Source of the DNA: Ruminococcus sp.
Lineage (GTDB): Bacteria; Bacillota; Clostridia; Oscillospirales; Acutalibacteraceae
NCBI GenBank assembly: GCA_004556705.1
Contig: SFGA01000005.1
Coordinates: 62,001-126,000 of the forward strand
Direction: 5' to 3'
Length of the DNA: 64,000 nt
The notes under the pieces are model-generated. The model saw only the letters and a list, made by a program, of their open reading frames with translations, had not been told where the DNA came from and searched no databases. The stretch's first letter is position 1, and each line of letters begins with the position of its first letter. Shown one piece after another: positions 51,233 to 60,482 of this stretch. The position numbers and the translations under genes were made by a program.

Positions 51233-52441
51233 TTATTTGTAATCTCTTCCCGTTAAATAGTACCAAGCGGCAACATATTTGTCAGAAGAACGGGGACGCT
51301 TTGAAGATAAAAGATAATAGGTTGAGTCCTCATCGATAATAACAAGGTTTTGTGATGAAGCGTTTTGAACTCTTTTAAGCTTATCATGCTTGAGGACGAT
51401 TGTGTTTTCTTCTTCAACAAGCTCAAAGCGATCCTTGTAAAGATTGATTGTTGTATGCTCTGAAAGAGTGTGAGGCTCATTGTTGATAACGATTGAAACG
51501 GTCTGTTCCTCTTCGGAAAGAATTACACCGTCGTCAGCAGATAACAGTATGTTTTTCCATTCTTTTCTCTGCCATTTATCCCAATCGAGAACGTTATCAA
51601 AGATAACCTCGTTTTTATCACTGTGCCAAAAAGCGTCTTCGCCCTGAGTCAGAGTATAACCGCATTCGCAGGTGAATTCATCATCCTTTGAATGAAGCGT
51701 GTCAACCTGATGGCATTTAGGGCAAACATAGAGAAGTCTTTCTGCATATTCTGCAAGCTTTTCGCCGGAATAGGTGTGCGGATTTTTTCTTTGCTCCTCA
51801 TAAGCGTTGACATAAATATCACGCTTGATTATCTCGTTTATTTCGTCAACGGAATATCTACTCAATTCCTCGGGACTGTATTCATTTACAACTTTTCCGT
51901 GCACGGGGCCGTTTCTGCCAACGTGTGCCCATCTCGGCTTGCGAAGATATCCGCCGACTGTTCTGAATGTTATAAGAGCAACTCCGGAATCCTTAACAAG
52001 CTTGCCGGTATTGGGGGAAATATAGCCCGTTTCACCGTTTGTTGTAACCATACCTTCGGCGTGAAGTCCTACGGGAATATCTGCTCGAAGGTTTTCGAGA
52101 ATTTCCTCAACCAACATATCGGAAGATTTATTTCTTTCTTTTACAATGACACCTTCAAGTGTTCCGAGAAGAAACTTTGCAATTGGATTAAGTCTTAAAA
52201 GGAAATCTGCGGCAACAAATCGAATGTATCTGTTTAACGCAATCATTTGATAACCCGGATCGTATATGTCTGTGTGGTTACCGATAATAATAAAGGTTTC
52301 GTGCTTAGGGGTGTACGGTTCGACAGTTGCGTGAAGATTTTTCATAAGCTTCGGTGCTACAACCGCAATCATAACCTTAATAAATCTTTTTGCCGTTCCG
52401 TAGTATCTTCTGATTCTTTTTCTGCTTTTAGGCTTATCCAT
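51233..52441 (-). CDS. PlsC-type acyltransferase with C-terminal zinc ribbon
   Basis: Start set at ATG 52441, giving 402 residues; a TTG seven codons earlier lies inside the ligase gene. The acyltransferase domain (about 25-230) has the His-x4-Asp motif in GNHTDIYDPG and the Glu-Gly in HAEGMV. A Cys4 zinc ribbon follows: CPKCHQVDTLHS and CECGYTL. Beyond it, about 150 residues of beta-rich sequence include VSIVINNEPHTLSEHTTI. It probably acylates lysophosphatidate or a related lipid. It overlaps the ligase gene by 8 nt. Confidence 0.88.
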   Translation of the reverse strand: MDKPKSRKRIRRYYGTAKRFIKVMIAVVAPKLMKNLHATVEPYTPKHETFIIIGNHTDIYDPGYQMIALNRYIRFVAADFLLRLNPIAKFLLGTLEGVIVKERNKSSDMLVEEILENLRADIPVGLHAEGMVTTNGETGYISPNTGKLVKDSGVALITFRTVGGYLRKPRWAHVGRNGPVHGKVVNEYSPEELSRYSVDEINEIIKRDIYVNAYEEQRKNPHTYSGEKLAEYAERLLYVCPKCHQVDTLHSKDDEFTCECGYTLTQGEDAFWHSDKNEVIFDNVLDWDKWQRKEWKNILLSADDGVILSEEEQTVSIVINNEPHTLSEHTTINLYKDRFELVEEENTIVLKHDKLKRVQNASSQNLVIIDEDSTYYLLSSKRPRSSDKYVAAWYYLTGRDYK

Positions 52442-54122
52442 TCTTTTCTGCTTCCTCTTCAAGAGTATGATATGCTACCTTACCTACAAGTGTTCTCGGC
52501 AAAGCGTCTCTGAATTCAATTTCCTTAGGCCACTCGTATCTGTCAAGATAAGGCTTGCAGAAGTCCTTAATTCTTTCTTTTTCGCCTGCGGTTGCGGGAA
52601 CGCCATCGTTAAGAACGATATAAGCTCTGATTTTCTGCATTTTATACGGGTCTTTTACGCCGATAACACAGCAGTAGTTAACGTCGGGGCACTTGTCAAT
52701 AACATCCTCAATTCTTGACGGAAAAACATTGTAACCGCTTGTAACAATCATACGTTTAATTCTCTGCTTGAAGTAAACAAAGCCCTCGTCGTCCATATAG
52801 CCCATATCGCCCGTGAAGAGCCATTTTGTGCCGTTTTCGTCATATTTAAGAGTGTCGTTTGTTTCTTGCTCTTCTTTGAGGTAACCAAGCATAAGAGTAG
52901 GACCTGAAAGAATAATTTCTCCGTCCTTGCCAAGCGGAACTTCGTTAAATGTACCGGGTTCAACGATTTTATATGTTGTATCACGCAAGGGGAGACCGAT
53001 ACTGCCGGGCTTTGAACGGTCAAAGGGTGTAACACAGCTTGCCGTAACACATTCTGTAAGACCGTAACCCTCACGTATTTGAATGTTTGCGTTGTGATCT
53101 CTCAAGAATTTATCGGCTTTCTTTTTAAGTTCGGGACTTAAAGCGTCGCCGCCTGAGAATACGCCGACAAGGAAAGAAAGATCCTGACCGTTGAAGCGAT
53201 CTGTCTCAAACAATGCCTGATAAAGTGTCGGAACGCCTGCAATGAAGTTGGGCTTTTTCTTTAAAACTGTTTTTGCATAAGAATCGGTTGTAAACTGCGG
53301 CATAAGTATGCAACGAGCACCGTTAATAAGTATTGTGTGAATACCGATACCAAGACCGAAGCCGTGGAAAATCGGCATAACCGAAAGGAACGAGCACTTG
53401 TCGTTGAGATTAACGCCGCAAATTTCAGCAATTTGCATACCGATAGCGTTAAAGCTAAAGTCAGAGAGCATAATACCTTTTTGCTTTCCGCTTGTACCGC
53501 CGCTGTAAAGAATAACGGCAGTTTCATCTTTTCTGTAATCAACAGGGGGAAGCGTAACTCCTTTGCCTGATTTTACAAGGTCGGTCCAAAGGAAATCTCC
53601 TTTTCTGTCGGGATACTTCATATTCTTTGTATTCTTCGCAACGCAGTAAACAACACCAAGCGGAAGCGGTAATTCGTCCTGAATTCTTGCAACGATAATT
53701 CTTGCGTTTGTGCTTGATTCGTCAACCGCCGCCTTGACCTTTTCATAGAACATATCCATAGTAAGAATCATTTTGCTCTCTGAAAAATCAAGATAGAAAG
53801 TGATGTTTTTCTGTGCCGAAAGGGGGTGCACCATATTGGCAATAGCACCTATTCTGTTAAGTGCATAAAGGCAAATAATTCCCTGCGGAGTGTTAGGCAT
53901 ACAAATTGTAACCTTATCGCCACGCTTAATGCCGTTTTTTATAAAGCCTCTTGCGGCGTCTTCAATATGCTTTACAAATTGAGTATATGTAGTAAGCTTG
54001 CCCTGAAAGTCATAAGCTATAGCCTTCGGGTAAGTATTTTTTGCCATTTCAACGGCGCCGAACATTGTAGTTTCGGGGTACGGATGTACTTGTGGGGTGG
54101 GATCAAGTTTGCTTCTTTCCAT
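52434..54122 (-). CDS. Long-chain acyl-CoA synthetase (AMP-forming ligase)
   Basis: 562 residues from ATG 54122 (GAGGAGAAG site). Adenylate-forming motifs: VILYSGGTSGKQKGIML (P-loop), GYGLTECV, WLFTGDMGYMDDEGFVY and a catalytic Lys near the C-terminus in LPRTLVGKVAYH. It activates fatty acids to acyl-AMP and then acyl-CoA or acyl-ACP. The downstream acyltransferase, overlapping it, suggests that activated acyl groups go directly into lipid synthesis. Without an ACP gene nearby the acceptor is unclear. Confidence 0.93.
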   Translation of the reverse strand: MERSKLDPTPQVHPYPETTMFGAVEMAKNTYPKAIAYDFQGKLTTYTQFVKHIEDAARGFIKNGIKRGDKVTICMPNTPQGIICLYALNRIGAIANMVHPLSAQKNITFYLDFSESKMILTMDMFYEKVKAAVDESSTNARIIVARIQDELPLPLGVVYCVAKNTKNMKYPDRKGDFLWTDLVKSGKGVTLPPVDYRKDETAVILYSGGTSGKQKGIMLSDFSFNAIGMQIAEICGVNLNDKCSFLSVMPIFHGFGLGIGIHTILINGARCILMPQFTTDSYAKTVLKKKPNFIAGVPTLYQALFETDRFNGQDLSFLVGVFSGGDALSPELKKKADKFLRDHNANIQIREGYGLTECVTASCVTPFDRSKPGSIGLPLRDTTYKIVEPGTFNEVPLGKDGEIILSGPTLMLGYLKEEQETNDTLKYDENGTKWLFTGDMGYMDDEGFVYFKQRIKRMIVTSGYNVFPSRIEDVIDKCPDVNYCCVIGVKDPYKMQKIRAYIVLNDGVPATAGEKERIKDFCKPYLDRYEWPKEIEFRDALPRTLVGKVAYHTLEEEAEKNG

Positions 54123-54289
54123 TTCTTCTCCTCGGTTCCTTTTAATAATTACATAATATTATAGTCAATTTAATGACCGATTGCAATATTAAAACATTAA
54201 ATTATGAACTGAATATAAATAAAAGGAAAAAAAGGAGCAAAATTTTGCTGATAAATTTAATGATTGTCGGCGAAATGAAATTATATCTC

Positions 54290-54345
54290 ATAGTGTATGG
54301 CGGTGGCTTGCCGCCTCCGTGCGAGTTTTAGGATATATGACGGCT
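54290..54345. repeat. GCGGTGGCTTGCCGCC repeat fragment
   Basis: The GGCGGTGGCTTGCCGCCTCC stretch is related to 2189-2213. No gene is seen in 54123-54411; it contains this and the 54380-54406 palindrome only. Confidence 0.5.
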
Positions 54346-54379
54346 GACTGCTGCTGTCAAATTTGATAATCTGTGAGAC

Positions 54380-54406
54380 CGTAGGGACAACCCTTGCGGT
54401 TGTCCG
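54380..54406. repeat. GTAGGGACAACC palindromic repeat
   Basis: A near-palindrome (GGGACAACC-CTTGCG-GGTTGTCC) matching 2109-2137. Confidence 0.7.
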
Positions 54407-54411
54407 ACAAT

Positions 54412-54543
54412 GGCTCCCTCTGACGAGGGAGCTGTCGTTTTTCGCAGAAAAATGACTGAGGGAGAGATAACGAAAGCTTGATATTTATTGCTTTCTCTCC
54501 CTCAGTTTCGCTACGCTCAACAGCTCCCTCGTCAGAGGGAGCC
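54412..54543. repeat. MITE-like 132-bp inverted repeat
   Basis: 24-bp perfect outer arms (54412-54435 and 54520-54543) begin GGCTCCCTCTGACGAGGGAG and are each internally palindromic. Inner arms ACTGAGGGAGAGA (54454-54466) and TCTCTCCCTCAGT (54494-54506) pair too. The whole can fold into one long hairpin. Partial copies occur at 25978-26300 and 41937-41986. No transposase or target duplication is evident. Confidence 0.85.
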
Positions 54544-54599
54544 TGAAAATGCGGTTGTCCGTTTATTTTAATATCATTTTATAGGAAAATTTTCACAAG

Positions 54600-57500
54600 C
54601 TACGAATCAATAGTTGAAATTCCCATTGTAATTTCTTCAAGCACATCAAGGAGCACCTTAACCGTGTCAAGCGATGTAAAGGTTGTAATTCCGTTTTCAA
54701 CGGCGCAGTTTCTGATTGCAACGCCGTCCTCATAGTGAACGCCGGAGAGAATTGCCCTTGTGTTCACGATATAACTGACATAGCCTGCTCTTATCGCTTC
54801 AAGGATTTCCGTACTACCCTCGCTCAGCTTTTTCAAAACTCTTGTTCTTATACCGTGAACCTTTAAGAAATCCGCAGTACCGATAGTCGCCTCAATATTA
54901 AAGCCCATATCGTAAAAGCGTTTTATAAGCGGCAGCGCTTCCTCTTTATCCTCGTCGGCAAGGGTAACAATGACAGTACCGTAGTTTTGCAGCTTTAACC
55001 CCGAGGCGATAAGAGATTTGTACATTGCTCTGTGAAGCTTATCATCATAACCGATAGCCTCGCCGGTTGATTTCATTTCGGGCGAAAGATATGCGTCCAT
55101 ACCACGAAGCTTTGAGAACGAAAAAGCGGGGGATTTGACATACCAACGATTTTTTTCTTTGGGATAAAGCTCGAAAATTCCCTGTTCCTTTAAGCTTATT
55201 CCGAGAATTGCATAAGTCGCAATATCCGCAAGTGAATAACCTGTGGATTTTGAAAGAAAAGGAACTGTTCTTGACGAACGTGGATTTACTTCGATTATAT
55301 AGACATTCTCGTTTTCATCAACGATAAATTGTATGTTGTAAAGACCGACAATGCCGATTCCCAAGCCGAGCCGCTTTGCATAGTCAAGGATGGTGCCTTT
55401 TACCTTGTCCGATACGCTGAAGGTTGGATATACGCTCATAGAGTCTCCCGAGTGAACGCCCGTTCTTTCGACAAGCTCCATAATTCCGGGGATAAATACA
55501 TCCTTTCCGTCGCAGATGGCGTCAACCTCAAGCTCTTTACCTTTAATATATTTGTCAACCAATACAGGCTTGTTTTCGTCAATCTCAACAGCTGTTTTAA
55601 GGTAGTAACGAAGGTCAGCCTTTTTTGCGACGATTTGCATTGCTATGCCGCCTAAAATAAATGACGGGCGCACAAGCACAGGAAAGCCGATTTCTTTTGC
55701 GGCACATATTCCGTCCTCAATGTTAGTGACGGCACAGCCCTTTGGCTGCGGAATATTAAGCTCAACAAGCAGCTTTTCAAATAAATCTCTGTTTTCGGCT
55801 TTATCTATTGCCGCACAGTCCGTTCCGATAATTTTTACACCGTATTCGTCAAGCGGCTCTGCAAGATTTACAGCCGTCTGACCGCCGAGAGAAACAATAA
55901 CGCCGTCAGGACTTTCAAGCGTTATAATGTTCATTACGTCCTCAACGCACAGAGGCTCGAAATAGAGCTTGTCGGAGGTTGTGTAGTCGGTTGAAACGGT
56001 TTCGGGATTATTGTTAATTATTATAGCCTCGTAGCCTGCTTCCTTAATTGTCTTTACGGCGTGAACGGTTGAGTAATCAAACTCTACCCCTTGACCTATA
56101 CGAATCGGACCTGAACCGAGAACAATTATTTTTTTACGGTCGGACACAATGGACTCGTTTTCCTCTTCGTAGGTTGAGTAAAAATAGGGAACATAGCTTT
56201 TGAATTCGGAGGCGCACGTGTCAATCATCTTGTATGTAGGCATAATACAGTGCTTTTTACGCAATTCAAAAATTTCTCTCGATGTCATATCCCAGAGATA
56301 GCCGATTTCAATATCGGAAAATCCGTTTTTCTTTGCATATTTAAGATAATCAACGCTACCGCTGTTTGCTTTCAATTCTCTTTCAATATCAACAATATTC
56401 CTTATTTTTCTTAGGAATAAAAGGTCGATTTTTGTAAGCGAATTCAGCTCTTCGACGGATATGCTTCTGCGTAACAGCTCGGCAAGTGCAAAAATTCTGT
56501 CGTCAGTTCCTATTTTGATATATTCACACAAGTCCTCGGTGGACATATCATCAAATTTAGCTATATGGAGATGATACGCACCTATTTCAAGTGAGCGAAC
56601 AGCTTTTAACAGGCTTTCCTCAATCGTTCTGCCTACGCTCATAACCTCGCCCGTTGCTTTCATTTGTGTACTCAAGGAATTATTTGCATCTGTGAATTTG
56701 TCAAACGGAAAGCGTGGCATTTTCGTTACAACATAGTCAAGTGCAGGCTCAAATGAAGCAAGTGTATTTGCAAGATGAATTTCATCAAGGCACAGTCCAA
56801 CGCTTATTTTGGCGGAAACTCTTGCTATCGGATAACCGCTTGCCTTAGAAGTAAGTGCCGAAGATCGTGATACTCTCGGATTTACCTCAATAAGATAATA
56901 TTGGAACGATTTCGGGTCAAGCGCAAACTGAACGTTACAGCCGCCCTCGATTTTCAAAGCTCTGATTATTTTAAGTGCACTGTCACGGAGCATCTGGTAT
57001 TCCTTGTTTGTAAGCGTTTGTGAGGGACAAACGACAATTGAGTCGCCCGTATGTATTCCGACAGGGTCAATATTTTCCATATTACAAATTGTGATAGCGG
57101 TGTCCTCCGAGTCACGGATAACCTCATATTCAATTTCCTTGTAACCCTTGACGCTTTTTTCAATAAGCACCTGATGAACAGGGGATTGAGCTAACGCATT
57201 TTTTATAAGCTCTGTAAATTCCTCTCTGTTTTCGGCAAAGCCGCCGCCCGTTCCTCCGAGTGTGAACGCAGGTCTCAAAACAACGGGATAACCGATTTCT
57301 TCTGCAACCTTAAAACCCTCTTCTTCTGTGTTTGCAATTTCAGACGGGAGAATAGGCTCGCCTATGTTAACGCAAAGCTCCTTGAAAAGCTCTCTGTCCT
57401 CGGCTTTTTTAATGCTGTCGCTTTTTGTGCCGAGCAGCTCTACGTTACATTCACGAAGAACGCCCTTTTCCTCAAGCTGCATTGCAAGATTAAGTCCTGT

Positions 57501-57779
57501 CTGTCCGCCTATACCTGCTAAAATAGCGTCGGGACGTTCTTTTCTAATGATTTTAGCAATGTATTCAAGAGTCAGCGGCTCCATATATACCTTATCCGCT
57601 ATTGTGGGGTCGGTCATAATGGTAGCAGGGTTTGAGTTGCAGAGAATTACCTCGTATCCCTCTTCTTTAAGTGCAAGGCAAGCCTGTGTGCCGGCATAAT
57701 CAAATTCAGCTGCCTGACCTATAACAATAGGACCCGAGCCGATAACAAGAATTTTATTTATATCAGTTCTCTTAGGCAT
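54600..57779 (-). CDS. carB: Carbamoyl-phosphate synthase large subunit
   Basis: 1059 residues. Two homologous ATP-grasp halves are seen: the first starts NKILVIGSGPIVIGQAAEFDYAGTQA, the second KKIIVLGSGPIRIGQGVEFDYSTVHA. An oligomerisation region lies between them (about 400-550), and a C-terminal MGS-like allosteric domain spans about 930-1059. It makes carbamoyl phosphate from bicarbonate, ammonia and ATP for pyrimidine and arginine synthesis. It overlaps carA by 8 nt. Confidence 0.97.
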   Translation of the reverse strand: MPKRTDINKILVIGSGPIVIGQAAEFDYAGTQACLALKEEGYEVILCNSNPATIMTDPTIADKVYMEPLTLEYIAKIIRKERPDAILAGIGGQTGLNLAMQLEEKGVLRECNVELLGTKSDSIKKAEDRELFKELCVNIGEPILPSEIANTEEEGFKVAEEIGYPVVLRPAFTLGGTGGGFAENREEFTELIKNALAQSPVHQVLIEKSVKGYKEIEYEVIRDSEDTAITICNMENIDPVGIHTGDSIVVCPSQTLTNKEYQMLRDSALKIIRALKIEGGCNVQFALDPKSFQYYLIEVNPRVSRSSALTSKASGYPIARVSAKISVGLCLDEIHLANTLASFEPALDYVVTKMPRFPFDKFTDANNSLSTQMKATGEVMSVGRTIEESLLKAVRSLEIGAYHLHIAKFDDMSTEDLCEYIKIGTDDRIFALAELLRRSISVEELNSLTKIDLLFLRKIRNIVDIERELKANSGSVDYLKYAKKNGFSDIEIGYLWDMTSREIFELRKKHCIMPTYKMIDTCASEFKSYVPYFYSTYEEENESIVSDRKKIIVLGSGPIRIGQGVEFDYSTVHAVKTIKEAGYEAIIINNNPETVSTDYTTSDKLYFEPLCVEDVMNIITLESPDGVIVSLGGQTAVNLAEPLDEYGVKIIGTDCAAIDKAENRDLFEKLLVELNIPQPKGCAVTNIEDGICAAKEIGFPVLVRPSFILGGIAMQIVAKKADLRYYLKTAVEIDENKPVLVDKYIKGKELEVDAICDGKDVFIPGIMELVERTGVHSGDSMSVYPTFSVSDKVKGTILDYAKRLGLGIGIVGLYNIQFIVDENENVYIIEVNPRSSRTVPFLSKSTGYSLADIATYAILGISLKEQGIFELYPKEKNRWYVKSPAFSFSKLRGMDAYLSPEMKSTGEAIGYDDKLHRAMYKSLIASGLKLQNYGTVIVTLADEDKEEALPLIKRFYDMGFNIEATIGTADFLKVHGIRTRVLKKLSEGSTEILEAIRAGYVSYIVNTRAILSGVHYEDGVAIRNCAVENGITTFTSLDTVKVLLDVLEEITMGISTIDS

Positions 57780-58866
57780 TTCGGCTTTCCTCCATCAAAT
57801 TTATAAATTTATCAAACAGATAAGTGCTGTCCTGCGGACCGGGTGCGCTTTCGGGATGATATTGAACGGCAAATACCTTGTCTTTTTTACATTCAACGCC
57901 CTCTACGGTATCGTCAAGAAGATTGATATGCGTTACGGCAAGCTCGGTGTCGTTCAAGCTGTTCTTTTCAACCGAATACGAATGGTTTTGCGAGGTTATT
58001 TCCACTCTGTTTGTCAAGAGATTTCTGACAGGGTGGTTGCCGCCACGATGACCGAATTTGAGCTTATACGTCTTTGCACCGTATGCGAGCGAAATTATCT
58101 GATGACCGAGACAAATTCCGAATATCGGGCAAAATCCACGCAAGCTTTTAATTGTGTTTATAACTTCGGGGACATCCGTCGGATTGCCCGGACCGTTTGA
58201 AATAAAAATGCCGTCGGGGGAGAGCGACTTTATAACCTCGCTGTCGGTATCAAACGGAACTGCGGTAACATTGCAGCCGACACGGTTAAGCTCTCTGACT
58301 ATGTTTTGCTTCATTCCGCAGTCAATGGCAACAATGTGAAATTTTGCGTTATCAACATTGTAGGTCGTAATCTTTTTTCTGCTGACACGGCTTACTGCGT
58401 CGTGCGGTACTTCTGTGTTTTCGAGAATTTTCAATCCGTCCTCAACCGATGTTTCGGCAGAGGTTAATAGAGCTTTACAGCTGCCGAAATTTCTTATTTC
58501 ACGTGTGAGCTTTCTTGTATCAACTTGAGAAATACCCGCTATGCCGTATCTGAGCATAACATCCTCAAGCGTTGCCGTGCTTCTGAAATTAGACGGGTCA
58601 GGATTGTATTCTCTGACTATCAAAGCGCTTATGGTAGGGGTTTCGGTTTCGTAGTCGTCGTCTGCCATACCGTAGTTTCCGATAAGCGGATATGTAAACA
58701 CGACGCCCTGATCTGTGTAGGACGGATCGGAAAGAATTTCCTGATATCCTACCATAGAAGTATTAAAAACGATTTCCATAACCTTGTCGCTTTGGTCAGC
58801 AAAGCCTATGCCGAGGTACTGTGAGCCGTTTTCCAAAATTATTTTTCTATCGGGCTTTTTAATCAT
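57772..58866 (-). CDS. carA: Carbamoyl-phosphate synthase small subunit
   Basis: 364 residues. The N-terminal CPSase_sm_chain (ILENGSQYLGIGF) and the C-terminal class I glutamine amidotransferase domain with catalytic Cys in FGICLGHQ and the His/Glu of QYHPESAPGP are present. It supplies ammonia from glutamine to CarB. It overlaps pyrG by 4 nt (ATGA). Confidence 0.97.
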   Translation of the reverse strand: MIKKPDRKIILENGSQYLGIGFADQSDKVMEIVFNTSMVGYQEILSDPSYTDQGVVFTYPLIGNYGMADDDYETETPTISALIVREYNPDPSNFRSTATLEDVMLRYGIAGISQVDTRKLTREIRNFGSCKALLTSAETSVEDGLKILENTEVPHDAVSRVSRKKITTYNVDNAKFHIVAIDCGMKQNIVRELNRVGCNVTAVPFDTDSEVIKSLSPDGIFISNGPGNPTDVPEVINTIKSLRGFCPIFGICLGHQIISLAYGAKTYKLKFGHRGGNHPVRNLLTNRVEITSQNHSYSVEKNSLNDTELAVTHINLLDDTVEGVECKKDKVFAVQYHPESAPGPQDSTYLFDKFINLMEESRNA

Positions 58867-60473
58867 TGTTTACTCCTTCTGCTTTCAAGAGAGGCACCGA
58901 CAAAGCCTTCAAACAACGGATGAGGCTTATTTGGTCTTGATTTGAATTCGGGATGAAATTGAACGCCTACATAAAACGGTCTGTCGGACAATTCAACCGT
59001 TTCAACAAGTCTGCCGTCGGGAGATAATCCGCTGAGTGTCAGACCTGCCGATGTCAACGCTTCTCTGTATTCGTTGTTAAACTCGTATCTGTGACGGTGG
59101 CGTTCTGAAATTTCGGTGGATTTATAGCATTTTTCCATTGTGGTATTAGGCTGAATACAGCAGGGATAAGCACCGAGACGGAGAGTACCGCCCTTGTCAA
59201 TATCATCACTCTGACCGGGCATAAAATCAATTACCTTGTTTTTGCAAAGCTCGTCGAATTCTCCCGAATGTGCATCGGAAATTCCCGCAACATTGCGAGC
59301 GTACTCGATAACCGCAATTTGCATACCGAGGCAGATACCGAAATACGGAATAAAGTTTTCTCTTGCATATTGCGCTGCAAGTATCATACCCTCAATACCT
59401 CTTGAGCCAAAGCCGCCCGGCACGATAATTCCGTCAAGATCTGCCAATACATCATTTACCGTTTCTTTCGTGATTGTTTCCGAGTCTATCCAATGGATAT
59501 TTATATGAGAGTTGTGGGTATAGCCTGCGTGCCTTAATGCTTCGGCAACCGACAAATAGGCGTCATGCAGTTGTACGTATTTTCCGACAAGTCCGATGTC
59601 AACCGTATATTCTCTTTTCTTTATTCGCTTAACCATACTCGTCCATTCGTCAAGGTCGGCCTTCGGAGCATCAATACCGAGTTCACGGCATACAACACTT
59701 GAGAAGTTCGCTTTTTCAAGCATTAAAGGTGCTTCGTAAAGACAGGGGAGAGTTATGTTTTCGATTACGCAGTCGGGCTTTACGTTACAGAACATTGATA
59801 TTTTCTGAAAAATGGATTTTTCAAGGGGCTCGTCGCAGCGCAGAACTATTATGTTCGGGTTGATACCCATACCTTGTAATTCCTTGACAGAATGTTGTGT
59901 GGGCTTTGACTTGTGTTCGTCGGAGCCGCTTAAAAACGGTACAAGCGTTACGTGGATAAACAAGCTGTTTTCACGTCCGACCTCAAGTGAAATCTGCCTT
60001 ACCGCTTCAAGAAACGGCTGGCTTTCAATGTCGCCGATTGTTCCGCCTATTTCTGTAATTACAACGTCTGCATCTGTTTTTTTGCCGACGGAATATATGA
60101 ATTCCTTTATCTCGTTTGTAACATGGGGAATTACTTGAACTGTCGAGCCGAGATATTCGCCACGTCTTTCTTTGTTAAGAACATTCCAATAAACCTTACC
60201 TGTTGTGAGGTTAGAATATTTGTTTAAGTCCTCATCGATAAATCTTTCATAATGCCCGAGGTCAAGGTCGGTTTCAGCACCGTCCTCGGTAACGTAAACT
60301 TCGCCGTGCTGATACGGGCTCATAGTGCCGGGGTCAACATTGATATACGGGTCAAGCTTTTGCGAAGCGACCTTTAAGCCTCTTGATTTCAAAAGTCTGC
60401 CGAGAGATGCGGCGGTAATTCCTTTTCCGAGTCCCGATACAACACCGCCTGTTACAAAAATGTACTTTGTCAT
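58863..60473 (-). CDS. pyrG: CTP synthase
   Basis: Start set at ATG 60473 (AGGTG site), giving MTKYIFVTGGVVSGLGKGI and 536 residues; a GTG three codons earlier is inside that site. The N-terminal amidoligase domain carries the P-loop and the CTP-inhibition region, and the C-terminal glutamine amidotransferase has Cys in FGICLGMQ and the His-Glu pair in QFHPEFKS. It converts UTP, ATP and glutamine to CTP. It is directly downstream of purF (9 nt). Confidence 0.97.
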   Translation of the reverse strand: MTKYIFVTGGVVSGLGKGITAASLGRLLKSRGLKVASQKLDPYINVDPGTMSPYQHGEVYVTEDGAETDLDLGHYERFIDEDLNKYSNLTTGKVYWNVLNKERRGEYLGSTVQVIPHVTNEIKEFIYSVGKKTDADVVITEIGGTIGDIESQPFLEAVRQISLEVGRENSLFIHVTLVPFLSGSDEHKSKPTQHSVKELQGMGINPNIIVLRCDEPLEKSIFQKISMFCNVKPDCVIENITLPCLYEAPLMLEKANFSSVVCRELGIDAPKADLDEWTSMVKRIKKREYTVDIGLVGKYVQLHDAYLSVAEALRHAGYTHNSHINIHWIDSETITKETVNDVLADLDGIIVPGGFGSRGIEGMILAAQYARENFIPYFGICLGMQIAVIEYARNVAGISDAHSGEFDELCKNKVIDFMPGQSDDIDKGGTLRLGAYPCCIQPNTTMEKCYKSTEISERHRHRYEFNNEYREALTSAGLTLSGLSPDGRLVETVELSDRPFYVGVQFHPEFKSRPNKPHPLFEGFVGASLESRRSKQ

Positions 60474-60482
60474 AATTTTCAC

